From contig NC_084705.1 of NCBI RefSeq assembly GCF_033807575.1, forward strand, positions 9,790,019 through 9,854,018: a stretch of 64,000 bases of DNA, in the 5' to 3' direction. The position numbers were made by a program, and so were the translations under genes. This DNA comes from Cydia pomonella. Lineage: Eukaryota; Arthropoda; Insecta; Lepidoptera; Tortricidae. Numbering within the stretch: position 1 is the stretch's first letter; each line of letters starts with the position of its first letter. The notes under the pieces were generated by a model. That model was not told where the DNA came from, did no database searches, and saw only the letters and a program-made list of their open reading frames with translations. This document shows, in pieces, positions 21,720 through 32,645 of this stretch.

Positions 21720-22920
21720 TCTGTGACCATGAACAAGGGCTAGTTGACATTTCGCATTAATTCGCCAATAACCTGTGGGGTAGGCACATGAATTAACGAT
21801 ACGATGGGGTTGCGTCGATTTGGCATAAATTCCGTGACCCGAAACGCATCAGGCATAACCTATTTGGCAGAACTGTTTTTCGACAAATGTTAAATTTACA
21901 GAAAGCTTCAATTTGTATAATATACAATAGCACGAATGCTTGCGAGTCCGAATCTTAGATTATTATTTTCTTGGCCGACTTTCGATACGAATAATTTTAT
22001 TTTGCATTTGTTCAATTGTCCGAAACGTTCTTGGTATAATCTGTTTAGCATAATAGGTTTTAGCCGAATGTTTACATTGCTGAAAACTCATTTCAATTCC
22101 TTCTATTTTGCATAACTTCTATGACCTAAAACGCACCTGTCATAAGATAGGTACATTTGGTAGAAATGCTTTTTGATGAATATAAAATTAAAGAAAGCGT
22201 CGGTTTGTAATGGGAAGTACTTCAATGATCAGCCGTGTTTAAAACTGATTATCCAAAAAATATCAATTTAATCAAAAGGTCAAGGTCGTGTACAACCAAA
22301 TTAGAGCACCCCACTATCCACGTGGTCTTGTCTATTCTACCCCTAGAGAGCAAGTTTATTGCGAAAACGGAGGCGCGGAGGGAGGGCAGCCCTCGCCCGC
22401 TGTGACGGAGCGCGGAAACGAGCGAGGCGTGCGGCTGAGGCAAGGCGACCAGCAAGCCGAAGCTGCGGAGCCGAGTGTAGTGACCGTGCTTCGTTACGCG
22501 AGGGCGGAAGGGCTGCTTTTCCGTAGCGCCGGAGCTACCCACATACAACAGCTTCATGTAGTTATAATATAAATTGCGAAACATTCGGCAAATTTATTTC
22601 TGCCAAAAAATATTCGGCCTACCAACATATATAACTCTTGCAAGTATGCAAAACTTTTGAATGCCATAAGATTATTTATATTATTTATGCTTGTAGTAGT
22701 TTATGCTTAATAGCGAATTATGAAAAAAATAATTAGGTATTACAAATAAAATAATGCGAACAGATAACAGGTCTCAATTCGGACATTAATTTTATGCCCA
22801 AAGATACTTCGATAAATAAAAATTATGCGTAGAGTACGTATGCGCAACTATCCAGTACCAAGTGAGTTTATATGCTAACAGAATATTATACCTAAAGTTA
22901 TTATGCAGAATAGAATTATT
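21720..22920. repeat. Degenerate AT-rich repeat block around a GC-rich insert
   Basis: Both sides of the GC-rich part carry variations of the same words, such as TTTGGCAGAAC, TTTAGCCGAATG, TTTGGTAGAAATG, TTCGGCAAATTT and TTCTGCCAAAAA. I read it as an old interspersed repeat, but no internal unit is clear enough to draw borders. Confidence 0.4.
22289..22570. repeat. GC-rich block within AT-rich repeat
   Basis: About 280 bp of clearly higher GC and CpG than either side. Frames are open on both strands (for example 22288-22572 plus and 22249-22584 minus), which follows from composition and is not good evidence for a gene. The words GAAGCTGCGGAGCCGAGTG and GCGAGGGCGGAAGGGCTG seem familiar to me from lepidopteran repeats. 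Function unknown. Confidence 0.45.
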
Positions 22921-23312
22921 ACATAAAATAATATTCTGAAGATAGGGGAACCGATACGATGTAAATAATTAACTGTTTTTTTTCTTTTATTAATTCACCA
23001 ATAATTGTTTACATTTTGTAAGTTATAAATACAAACGTTTTGACTATTAACGCTAAGCGTAACAATTACTTATAGGTAAACACCACATGCATGAATGTAC
23101 AGTAAATTAGGTACGTTTACTTGCACAAATACCTTTTACAATAATAATGCTGGAAATACTATAACAGTGACGTATACCGTCTACAACAATAATGTAGAAA
23201 ATTAACTATTACAGTGAATCACTTACTTATGCTATTATTTTTTGCTAAATAGGAGCGGACAGATTTTTTTAATTGATTTATGTTTCGGAAGATAAATTAT
23301 ATTAAAAGTAGT
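22921..23312. other. AT-rich non-coding DNA
   Basis: No frame, repeat or structure that I recognise. Confidence 0.5.
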
Positions 23313-23650
23313 AGGACCCGGGTACGTCCTTAAACTACGTCCAAAAGAGAGCTATGGGCATTGTGAATGTCATCTCGCTTTGTGTGGTAGGGCACAGCAC
23401 AGCGGATGTTATTCCAGATCTAGAGCAGAGCCCAACTGGGGGAGCCTTACAAAAAACCGCAGCCAAATAACACTAGACTGTTCCTGCTGGTGAGTAAGGT
23501 TGCCAGAGCTCAACGAGGGGGAGGGGAGTTTAGGGTTGGCAACGCGCATGTAACTCCTCTGGAGTTGCAGGCGTACATAGGCTACGGAAACTTCTTACCA
23601 TCAGGCGGGCCGTATGCTTGTTTGCCACCGACGTAGTATTAAAAAAAAAA
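23313..23650 (+). mobile_element. 5'-truncated LINE 3' end with A tail
   Basis: Contains GTGGTAGGGCACAGCACAGC, CCAGATCTAGAGCAGAGCCC, then GTTGGCAACGCGCATGTAAC, CAGGCGGGCCGTATGCTTG, TTTGCCACCGACGTAGTAT and an A run. This is a very common lepidopteran non-LTR 3' end. An antisense copy lies at 48950-49105. No coding part is left. Confidence 0.75.
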
Positions 23651-24529
23651 GTCATGTGATAACTGAACTTGGCCAACGACAAAGTAACTATTCCATTATC
23701 TACATTAAAAAAAATCATCATATCAAATATAAGTATTGCATATAAAATATGCTGTTTATTACATGAAACCGTCTACTAAAAACGTTTCCAGTGTCACTAC
23801 TCGCCTCGTAATTTTCAAGTGTCAACGCTACGACAAATTACAGCTAATCATTTTATGATTGACAAATCGTATTTTAGATAGTTAAAATTGACCAAACGTA
23901 TTTTGAATAAATAAAAAACAGTCTGGATTTTTTGTCGAGTGGTAATTGGTTCGATAAAAGCAAATTATTTTCCCACTTCTAGGCTGATATTTTGTTTGAT
24001 GTTAGTCTTCCACGTGTTTTACGAGCGCTGAGGTAGGTATTTAGGTATAGCCAAAAAAGGGCCAAATATCAAATTACCACTTAATACCTACGAGTATACC
24101 TAGAAATATATTATATTCATACTACGAATTATGACCATTAGTCATATGATTTTAATGGCATGTGGATATAATAATATCCTCGGATAAGAATAATATTTTA
24201 TTAAACTTACAATTATTAACGCTACATAGTTATTGTAACGTCCACAGACAAAAGGTTCCACAATTAATAAAGTTCATTGTAGTAACCTTATGTTTTGTCC
24301 ATAAGCACGATCTAAAATGTAAAAATTGTGATTAAAATTACTTTAAAAATTGTAGCCTGAGAAAAAAAAAACAATCCACTTGCAAATTGACTGGTTCTAA
24401 TATAGGGTTCTCGTATCTTGACATAATTTTATTTTAAAAGCATAATATTTCTTTACAATCAAAAAACGGTTTTCTTCTATGGAAACCCCCTTTAATGTGT
24501 AATTTTAATTTAATTTTTGTTATTTCTTA
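23651..24529. other. AT-rich non-coding DNA
   Basis: Nothing recognised except a weak inverted pair around 24241-24300 (ACAAAAGGTT and ACCTTATGTTTTGT). Confidence 0.45.
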
Positions 24530-24662
24530 AAATATAAGCGCCATATAGGACAGATGGACAGACAGACAGGCAAACGGACAATGACGGCTAAGTGATAGAA
24601 TTGATTATTTTTAGGGTGATAAACGATTTAGAGTTAGCCTATAGTTTCGGAACCCTAAAAAG
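24530..24662 (-). repeat. GGTTCCGTACCC repeat, old copy
   Basis: Reversed remnant: GACAGATGGACAGACAGACA then TTTCGGAACCCTAAAAAG. See 25165-25391 for the full form. Confidence 0.55.
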
Positions 24663-24798
24663 ATCAAGTTAGGATGTTGATTACCTGATAGCTATCATCA
24701 ATTAGGCAATCAAATCAGCATCTAATGTGCTTCTTGTTAAGCAAGGATATTGTTTTAGTACATAGTTTCTGATTTTTTATTATATTATATCATATTTT

Positions 24799-25081
24799 CG
24801 CGGAGGTCGCGGGTTCAAACCCTGGCTCGTACCAATGAGTTTTTTGGAACTTATGTACGAAATATCATTTGATATTTACCAGTCGCTTTTCGGTGAAGGA
24901 AAACATCGTGAGGAAACCGGACTAATCCCAACAAGGCCTAGTTTACCCTCTGGGTTGGAAGGTCAGATGGCAGTCGCTTTCGTAAAAACTAGTGCCTAGG
25001 CCAAACCTTGGGATTAGTTGTCAAGCGGCCCCAGACTCCCACGAGCCGTGGCAAAATGCCGGGACAACGCGAGGAAGAAGG
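24799..25081 (+). mobile_element. tRNA-derived SINE with perfect target duplication
   Basis: A 283-bp element starts CGCGGAGGTCGCGGGTTCAA, so the pol III B box (GGTTCAAACCC) is present and the A box is missing: the copy is 5'-truncated. It ends AACGCGAGGAAGAAG. It is flanked by an exact 15-bp duplication, ATTATATCATATTTT, at 24784-24798 and 25082-25096. That fixes both ends and indicates LINE-type target-primed insertion, fairly recent. Confidence 0.9.
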
Positions 25082-25164
25082 ATTATATCATATTTTGGCA
25101 TTTTCACGACATTACTGTTTCAAATGCTAAAGTTTCGTTTATTATACAGGTATACCGTATCGCC

Positions 25165-25391
25165 AATTTTAGGATTCCGTAACCAAAGGGTAAAGCGGGG
25201 CCCTATTACTATGACTCCGCCGTCGTCCGTCTGTCTGTCTGCCTGTACGTCTGTCACCAGGCTTTATCTCATGAACCGTGATAGCTACACAGTTGGAATT
25301 TCCACATACAACATATACATAACAACATACACTAAAAACTACGGAGCCCTCCCTGAGCGAGTCCGACTCACACTTGTCCGGCTTTTTAAAA
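25165..25391 (+). repeat. GGTTCCGTACCC repeat, short form
   Basis: GGATTCCGTAACCAAAGGG, CGGGGCCCTATTACTATGAC, CTGTCTGTCTG, TCATGAACCGTGATAGCTA and CGAGTCCGACTCACACTTG, ending in CCGGCTTTTTA. It is one of the commonest dispersed repeats in moths. Short-form copies are here and at 39341-39585 (reversed); a longer form is at 42501-43035 and 52488-52965. Most likely a non-autonomous element. The open frame 24992-25465 is only this repeat plus the SINE end. Confidence 0.7.
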
Positions 25392-27019
25392 GTTGCTTTA
25401 AATTTTTAGTAATCACTATAAATAAAGGTAGCCTTCGTGTTAATAAATGTTGTGTAAAAAATTAAATTTTCTAACATGTAATGTATCTGACGGGTCTCAA
25501 ATGACATCCAAGCTACAGGCTACAATAATTAATGTTTTCCATAATGGTCATCGCAAGTCTGTTCTAAATATTTTCTATTATTCAAGAATTATTTTCGATT
25601 TTAGTACCTAATTTCATTAAATTGTTTAATTTAAGTCTAAGTACCTCAATAAAGACTCCTATATCTTGACATAGAAAATAGGTATTTCACATATCTTTAT
25701 ATTGTACGAACCGTACCTATCGCTGAACACCTAAGGCTCGTTAGTACCTATTCAATTAAGGATAAAAAAGGCAATTCATTTCATTAAATCGGACAGTGGA
25801 AGGCAATTGCCATGAGACCATTATTCAATCGTACCGATATATCTCGTCCGTAGCATCGGACCGGAGCGTAGCGATAGCTGGCTCCGCAAAAGTTGGCACG
25901 GATGGCAGCGGAGACCACTGCCAATTTCCATTAACCCATCAACCAAAACGAAAAAATGCATAGACGATCATTTTTTCATTCAATTAAAATTGGCTGCCGA
26001 CCAAACACAGCGTTCGGAATATGTTAGTGGTGTGAAATTTTTAGGATTCACTGAATTTTAATGTACCAGTTGTGAAATGTAAGATTGTAGCAATTTATAT
26101 CTAATTATCTACATATAAATATATTATTTTACATGAGGCACCACAAGTGTAACGATGCTTATACCGATACCTCCTAAGTATACTGAGGTAAGTGAGAATT
26201 TTTATACATTTATGAATAAAATATCTCCCAATATTTAGGTACCCTTCACTGAAATTTTATGCTGAAATTTATATTAGTTTTCGAAATAAAGTAACGAATA
26301 TGGATGCAATTAACATCATTTTAGTAACCTGAACAATGTTACTGAGGCACCACACATGAACCACGGCACGCGGTACAATTAATGCGGAGGGGAGTCATAA
26401 AAATGTGGTATACTGATACACCTAGAGGGGTCGACTCTATCAAAAAACCAGTACCTATAAGAATTTCAATAACCATTCTTTGATGAATTGTTTTTATAGT
26501 TAGATAATTTTCTGGATTTATAATATACTGGATCCAGAGCTTGTTGACTACGCTTAAATATAGGTAATCTAGGTATAGGTGTAATCTAATATCAGCAACT
26601 ACGGTAAATTTTAGAATTATATTTAGGTATGTAGAAAGAAGTTAAAGGAGTAGAATATATGTACAAATCCAAAATTGTATAGAACTAAACATATAAGCAA
26701 AATATGACATTTATTTACATACCATTGTGAGTTTGGACTGCTCTCCTGTATAAATCGAATTTTGCACTTGTCTCGATACATAATAAGTAATGACTTTAAG
26801 ATATTCGATTTTTGTGGGTAGGTTCATAGCCAACACAGCAAAAACTTAAGAAACCCAAGTTTTTAACAGCCTATTTTATTTCATAACTTGTATTTACTTA
26901 ACTTGCTACCAGCGTATGTAATCGCATCGTGCTTGTTATATTTGACCAACTTTCTGACTTCCAAAAGAATTTTAGTCTTAAAATATCGCATACTTGGCTA
27001 CGTTCGGTGACAGTGCAAT
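25392..27019. other. AT-rich non-coding DNA
   Basis: 25800-26000 is slightly GC-richer with no frame. GAGGCACCACA occurs at about 26134 and 26343, which may mark an old repeat. Nothing else is recognised. Confidence 0.45.
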
Positions 27020-27094
27020 CTTATGGTACCATCAAATTGATCAGCTAATGGACAAGGCGGTCATAGGAATTCTGTAAAAAAGCAACGAAACCTA

Positions 27095-27515
27095 ACTAAT
27101 GGAGTAGGTACGGACTCATTGTTTTAATAAGTCATTAGATGATGATCTAAAGAATTGAGAAGATACCAAAACAGGTGGAAACTTGAGGGTGAAAGGTCAG
27201 GGCTATATGTCCGTAATGGTGCATTAACACTTCCCAACCAAGCTTTCTTAATTCTTACTGAGTGCCTAAAAATGCGTGTGATCGGTCTGGCGTTATACTT
27301 ATAACACTATTTTCAAAAATGACATTGACTTTATCAGTAAAAAGGCGAACAGAAAGAGCTTCATCTTTGACATCAAAATGCCCGGACTGAAAATGCTTGA
27401 ACCAATTTTGTGCCATTCTTACTGACACTGCGTTAAGTCCATAAACGTTACTTTTTTCCCGGCTTGTATCGTACTTTTCAAAATGTCTCGAATTTCTTCC
27501 TTAGATTCACTCACT
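27095..27515 (-). pseudogene. Mariner transposase fossil with internal deletion
   Basis: Three pieces in minus-strand frames match the mariner-family (IS630/Tc1/mariner) transposase in order. First, SKEEIRDILKSTIQAGKK (27515-27455) fits the N-terminal helix-turn-helix. Second, NAVSVRMAQNWFKHFQSGHF, then DVKDEA, is the second DNA-binding segment (the usual form has NWF.rF.sG.FdvkD). Third, after a frame change, LGWEVLMHH and YSPDLSPSSFHLF match the segment around the third catalytic Asp (YSPDLAP). The stretch between, with the other catalytic residues, is missing, and several frame breaks are present. It is an ancient dead copy. No ORF caller would find it because no single frame is long. Confidence 0.75.
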
Positions 27516-27530
27516 TTGGCGGACAGAAAA

Positions 27531-28540
27531 CCAATACCATCCAGACACAAACAGTGCAACTACAGAGTTTTTACTACAACTTTCCACCTATTAAATTCGA
27601 AAGAACTTTTTCCTCGACCTAATTTTTGTTAGATATATGTTAAGTAATGTATGATATTTATTATATTATTCAAAAGTTATTATTTTATTCAAATCAACGG
27701 TATATCTAAGTAACTAAAATATATGAAAATGTATTATATAATAAGTAGTGCGCCCTCTGGCAATATTTCAGCCATTCTTAACTGAGCTGTACTGTCACAA
27801 TCAAAACACGTCCTACGTGACTATAGGTAGCCGACTACATCGAAAATCCATAAGCTTTCAATATCGCGACGTTAACTTGGGTTTTTGTTCCCAGTGGCTG
27901 CTCTATCTGAATATCAAAAATAAGAAAGTGATCGTCAGTAACCGGAACACGTATATCGAGACCCTATCACTTCGCTCTTTACTTACTCGCCCGGCGCCAT
28001 CTGCACATTCTCTACTTAATCCAATAACAAATTTGATTATATAACAATAGTCGTACGTACTCACCCGCCGTTTTCGTATATCTCTTTAATAATGGAATGG
28101 TGCTGAATAGAAATATAATATGTATAGTGAGCGTTTTCTTTTTTGTGCAACATCAGTTCATTTGTAAAAGTTTGTAATTTCCAGCGTACCTTTTAGATTT
28201 TTAGAGTAAAAGGATTTTATCACGTAGTAGTAAGTTGATTTTTCATGCGAACACAAAATTATATTCCAGATTCAAGCAAATAAAACAAAATAGTATTTAG
28301 TAGGAGGCGTATTCAAATATTATACTGTTTTTTAGTATCCTGATATTGTACTAGCATTAATGCATTATTTTTAATCTGAATGCTACGTGCTTAGGTGCTT
28401 GCCATTAACTAGCAAAAGAGGAGTTATTTAGTAACTTTAAGCAGTTTGTAAAACAAGACGCCACAATGTTTAATATTATTGAACATTTTGAAAAAAGTGT
28501 TATGTACATAGTTTCATTTTGAGCAACTGTTCTAAGAGTT
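27531..28540. other. Non-coding; one unrecognised 98-codon open frame
   Basis: 27748-28044 (plus) is open but starts without a clear ATG context, has no domain that I know, and its codon use looks random. I treat it as chance. Confidence 0.4.
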
Positions 28541-28549
28541 AGATGTGAT

Positions 28550-28660
28550 GCTCAAGAAGATTGGCGCGGCGGAGGGCGTCTTAATGGCCTCTCGACGGGA
28601 TCTTGCCGCGCTCTCCAGGTCCTCTTCGTTACGCGGACTGTACAGGCTGTTACGGGTGTT
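28550..28660 (-). other. Short GC-rich open island
   Basis: The minus strand reads NSLYSPRNEEDLESAARSR and then REAIKTPSAAPIF before a stop near 28534. It is GC-rich in an AT-rich setting. It could be a terminal exon or a LINE fragment. No clear splice sites, and I do not recognise the peptide. Confidence 0.25.
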
Positions 28661-28913
28661 ATTTATTCATTGAACGCAAACCACTTACCAAAGTATAAAA
28701 CTTTTGGTAATTATTATCGGGATTCGACCAGTCACGCATAAAAATAAAACCTGCAGATGCAGATCCATGAAAGGGTAAAAACAGTTGACAGCAGAACTTC
28801 TTTATAAAAACAACTTTATATTTTATACTATCCAGCGAGAATGTGGCCGGTTTTCTACTTTCATTTTAAAAAACAATCGTTCGATAAATTTTTCGTTTAA
28901 TAGTATAGATCGT

Positions 28914-29003
28914 GTTATTCACGAAGACGCGTGTATTGGTTCGTATTGTCTTGGCATTAAAGGTTAGATTTGTTATATAGATTTGTGCGTCATCGTGAAT
29001 GAC
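28914..29003. mobile_element. MITE, CACGATGACGCG family, second copy
   Basis: GTTATTCACGAAGACGCG at the left and GCGTCATCGTGAATGAC at the right. Its middle (GGCATTAAAGGTTAGATTTG) is the reverse complement of the middle of 2599-2684, so it is the same family in opposite orientation. Confidence 0.75.
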
Positions 29004-29229
29004 CTAGCTGTAACTATAAGTAGACAGAAGAGAATAGGGTTTATGCAAGCAGGTAATACCCGCCACATAATTAGTTAAAATTCAACGTTTCTGGTTTATT
29101 TTGTAGTTTTGTTTATCACTATTTGGATATATATATATAGTGTGATTTATAAATCGTTAATACTAAACTTGGAGAAGATTTGGAAATTTTGTCGGTTGAA
29201 TTAGTTTTTATGTGAAATTTTACCAAAAC

Positions 29230-29335
29230 TGTATTGCTTTCAATTTTCCTGATGCAAAGGCCATCCATCGCAATCCAACGCGGTAACACAGCGAGCGTGA
29301 TGGGCACCTTTGCATCGGGGTCGGCCCGGTAGTCC
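29230..29335 (+). pseudogene. LINE 3' end, SIAIQRGNTAS copy
   Basis: The plus strand encodes FLMQRPSIAIQRGNTASVMG, then TFASGSAR and a stop at about 29330. Same protein end as at 20040-20195 and 41318-41475. The AT-rich 3' region follows to about 29450. Confidence 0.65.
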
Positions 29336-29628
29336 GCAGGTAGGTAGTTATTTTACACATATTTAGTTTATATTTAAGTTCTTATACATTTAGGTTTAAT
29401 TTTTAATCAGTTTTATGTTTAGATATATTTTAGTATGTATTTCCATGAAATGGAAGTCCATTGCTTTGAATAAAAATTAATATAAAAATAAATTAAAATA
29501 TTTTAGATGGAAATTTATGTTGGATTTGAATCTACGTATGCTGCCTGCTATGCGGCCACATCTTATAAAACACTTTTCGAGAAATCGCGTGTCAAAGTTC
29601 TGAGAGTTGAGTGTGCATCAGTAAAAAC
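29336..29628. other. LINE 3' untranslated part and AT-rich DNA
   Basis: 29336-29450 is probably the 3' untranslated part of the LINE fragment just upstream. The open frame 29507-29743 runs through the hairpin and is not convincing. Confidence 0.4.
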
Positions 29629-29690
29629 GGAGGATCGAGGATCGAGGACAAAAAGATGTTATTCTTTTTGTCCTCGATCCTCGATCCTCC
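29629..29690. repeat. Perfect 27-bp hairpin
   Basis: Left arm 29629-29655 (starts GGAGGATCGAGGATCGAGG, ends CAAAAAG) is the exact reverse complement of 29664-29690. The loop is ATGTTATT. The arms contain a tandem GATCGAGG word. A third similar word lies just downstream, CCTCCTCCTCGATCGATTTG. Confidence 0.9.
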
Positions 29691-29884
29691 CTCCTCCTCC
29701 TCGATCGATTTGTCCTCATTATATTATAATATTTAATGAGTAGAGTAGAAATACATCACCAACAATTTTCCACATCCATATGTTAAAACAATTTGGTTAA
29801 AACCGCTTTAGAGAAGCGTGCATACTGCATATGAGCGACGAATACTGGCCACAATTTATAAAGGTATCGATATTTAAAAAAAAT

Positions 29885-30040
29885 CGGTCAAGTGCTAGTC
29901 GAACTCGTGACCCAAGGTTTCCGTAATCACACATTTTTAAAGTTCCGTACCTCAAAGGAAAAAAGGGAACCTTTATAGGCTCACATTATTGTCCGTGCGT
30001 CTGTCGTCCGTTTGTCTATCAAGATCCTACCTATATTTCG
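29885..30040. repeat. GGTTCCGTACCC repeat, degenerate head-to-head copy
   Basis: TCGGTCAAGTGCTAGTCGAA is the reversed right end. It is followed by AGTTCCGTACCTCAAAGG and TCTGTCGTCCGTTTGTC, the forward left end. The internal part is lost. Confidence 0.5.
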
Positions 30041-31247
30041 GCAACAAGTTGAAATTAAAATTATACACCTGAGTATTTGTTAGATATATGTAAAATAATG
30101 TAAAAGGTCTACAATCCCTTGAAGCTGTTTACGCCGCAAAAAACTTATATTTCCACATTCTCAAGGAAATCAACATTTATTAAATCGGCTTAGAACTTAG
30201 AACTATACAATTATATATATATATAAATACTACATTAGTTTCAATACGGTATTAATTTGTTTTTTGAAAAACATAATTTTAGCACCTTGCATTTGTTGTA
30301 AGCTTAGATTAAATTTTATTGTTTATCTTTAGGTATCTTTAACATCTAACAACAAAGCAGTAAATTTCTTTCAGTAAACTCACTAATTCAGTGTAAAAAT
30401 AAATGACTAACTACATTGAATTCTCATCATAAACTTATGCACTAAGACAACAGATATGTAGTAATTGTAGCATCATAACAAAAACTTTTGTTTCTACGCG
30501 AACGGGTATAATGAGGATATAATGCAATCTCATCCGTCAAATCACAGCGATTCACGGCGCGGTTAGTGATGTGCTGCAGTTGCAACGATTTGTTGCTAGG
30601 TAGGCGCCTTGCATTTCATTTTGAACTGTTGTATTCAAACAAAGCAATTCATGCAAAGTATTGATACATTAGCGTTTTGTTTTAATTTCGTCAAGTTCAA
30701 ATTTATTTATCACCCAACTGAGCCGCAGCCAGGTAAAGAGAGGTTATGGGGTCATACAGCCTGACAAATACGAACTAATCGTAAACTAAAAAGCAAAATA
30801 AAAGGACGAAATCATGCGTTAGGTCTCGAATATTTGTTTATTGAGTGGTGGAAGTTTTCAGTATCGTCATCCATTAGTCCCATTACCGAATCACGCATTA
30901 TTGAGTTTATTGTGGGACAAGTACAAGTACCATAGTTATTTAATATTTTCAAACATTTTGAACTGCCCGCACTTGAATATTCACTTTTATCTTAGGGTTG
31001 TAGGGTATCAAAGAATACACAATGAAGTTCTTGCAAGGAGATAATTGGATATACAAATACATATATTATGTATGTAAACCACAAACTAAAATAGGTGACT
31101 TGGTCAGATTGTTAAGACACTCCGGGGCTTAATAACTTAAGAGGAATTCCTAGTTGCGATTTTTCCATACAAACGCTCTCGACTGATTCCTCCCTGGATT
31201 TTTAACCTAGAGCAGTGATTTTTTCAAATAAAATCAATATCATCAAT
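30041..31247. other. AT-rich non-coding DNA
   Basis: 30535-30610 is a small GC-richer part (GATTCACGGCGCGGTTAG). Nothing else is recognised. Confidence 0.45.
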
Positions 31248-31410
31248 ATCTGTGCCGCTATGTTTTGCTTTTTTGGATTATTTTATTTTGAAGAAAGATA
31301 CAGCGCCTCGAAAATCGCAAAAACGGCTAAATTGAATTGGCTGTAAAAAAAGGCACAGTATACAAATATGACAAAAAATATCCAAAAAATCAAAACATAG
31401 CGGCATAGAT
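31248..31410. mobile_element. MITE, ATCTGTGCCGCTATG ends, 163 bp
   Basis: ATCTGTGCCGCTATGTTTTG at the left is matched by CAAAACATAGCGGCATAGAT at the right. Arms are about 40 bp with a few mismatches. Confidence 0.75.
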
Positions 31411-32537
31411 TATTTCTTCCTCTTGCAATTTCCAAAATTTCATAATGATTAGTTGCGTTTTGGAGGAGGAAACAGTCGAGAACGAAACCTCGATTTTTGA
31501 GTTTTTTGCGAGTGAATTTCGGCCCGAGCTGCAGTTGTCCTTATCGCACGAATTGGAGGCGGAGACAGTTTCTAAATATACGTACACAGAAGGAATAGTG
31601 ATGGGCATAACATCCTTATTAGGGATTGCAGAACCGGTACTGTTTTAAAGAACCGGGATTTCACGGTACTTTCGGAACTGGTCTAATTATTTCATTATTT
31701 TAAATAAAACGACAGCATTTTGACCACCTTTCGTATTATAATTTAATAATCACATTTTCTTTTATAACGTAGTAGGCAATTTTTTTTAGAAATATAGTAT
31801 TTTACATTGCTCACACTTGTGCGTCACAAGTAAAAGATAACTACTTTGATGTTTGCCACTAGATAGCAAATTTAATGAAATTACATTGACGAGGGGATTT
31901 ATATATAAGTATCGCAGTCGTATTGTATAATCCGCCGTATTACATTACGGCTAGCCGATATCAAAATAAGGGCCATTTTGAAATGCGGCGGTTCAACGAT
32001 TAAGGTATGTTGGGTAAATACCGCATGCGGGTGAAGAACGTAGGACATTCATTTCCCCCTAATTTGGCTTTATTTTTTAATGTTGACAACATTGTGTAAG
32101 ACGCCATTTCATTGCGCCTCGACTGTCAGTGTCCCCGCGTCGCTCAGGGAGTCGGGCTTGTGCTATGTGCAATCACAGAGAGCAAGGTAAATTTCGCGAA
32201 TTCTTCCTTCTATCCGATCTTCGCTCTGTAATTTATTTTGCGTATTGTGATGAAACTGTGTTTGTTTTTGTAATTGTGTTAACAGACCTAGCACTGCTGT
32301 AGACCGATATCCGATCTTGACCCTTCCAGGTAAAGATCGGACCAGAAACAATCAGATCTTTACCTATTTAAAAAACAGCAGTGATTATCAAACTTTAAAT
32401 TTTCTTCAATTTACCTACTGACCTTAATTATCACATTTATTGTTTTCTTGATCACACTTTCGTACCATTATTTTTATCCAGTACCACTACCAGCGCGACG
32501 GTTACTGACAATGTAATTTTTTTAATTTCCGCAACCC
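31411..32537. other. Non-coding; overlapping chance frames
   Basis: Frames on both strands at 31390-31648 overlap each other and begin inside the MITE; neither has a known domain. 32290-32360 has ATCCGATCTTGACCC and AAAGATCGGACCAG as a loose inverted pair. Confidence 0.4.
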
Positions 32538-32645
32538 AATGGTTGCCTTTTAGCGATAAGACCGCATGTTGTTTACCTGTGCTTATGTGTATGTTTTCTT
32601 TTGTATTGTTTTCTTTTATTGAGGTGTGCAATAAAGAGTATTTAT
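32538..32645 (+). repeat. Retroposon 3' tail, best-preserved copy
   Basis: GGTTGCCTTTTAGCGATAAG, ACCGCATGTTGTTTACC, then GAGGTGTGCAATAAAGAGTA. It has the full tail that is interrupted at 1391. Confidence 0.65.

Noticed and set aside
22249..22584. 111-codon and 94-codon frames on opposite strands
   Set aside because: Both are open because the block is GC-rich; neither has a known domain or splice signals.
24992..25465. 157-codon plus-strand frame
   Set aside because: It runs through the SINE end and the GGTTCCGTACCC repeat; the protein has no domain.
31390..31648. Overlapping frames on both strands
   Set aside because: They start in a MITE arm and mirror each other; no domain.
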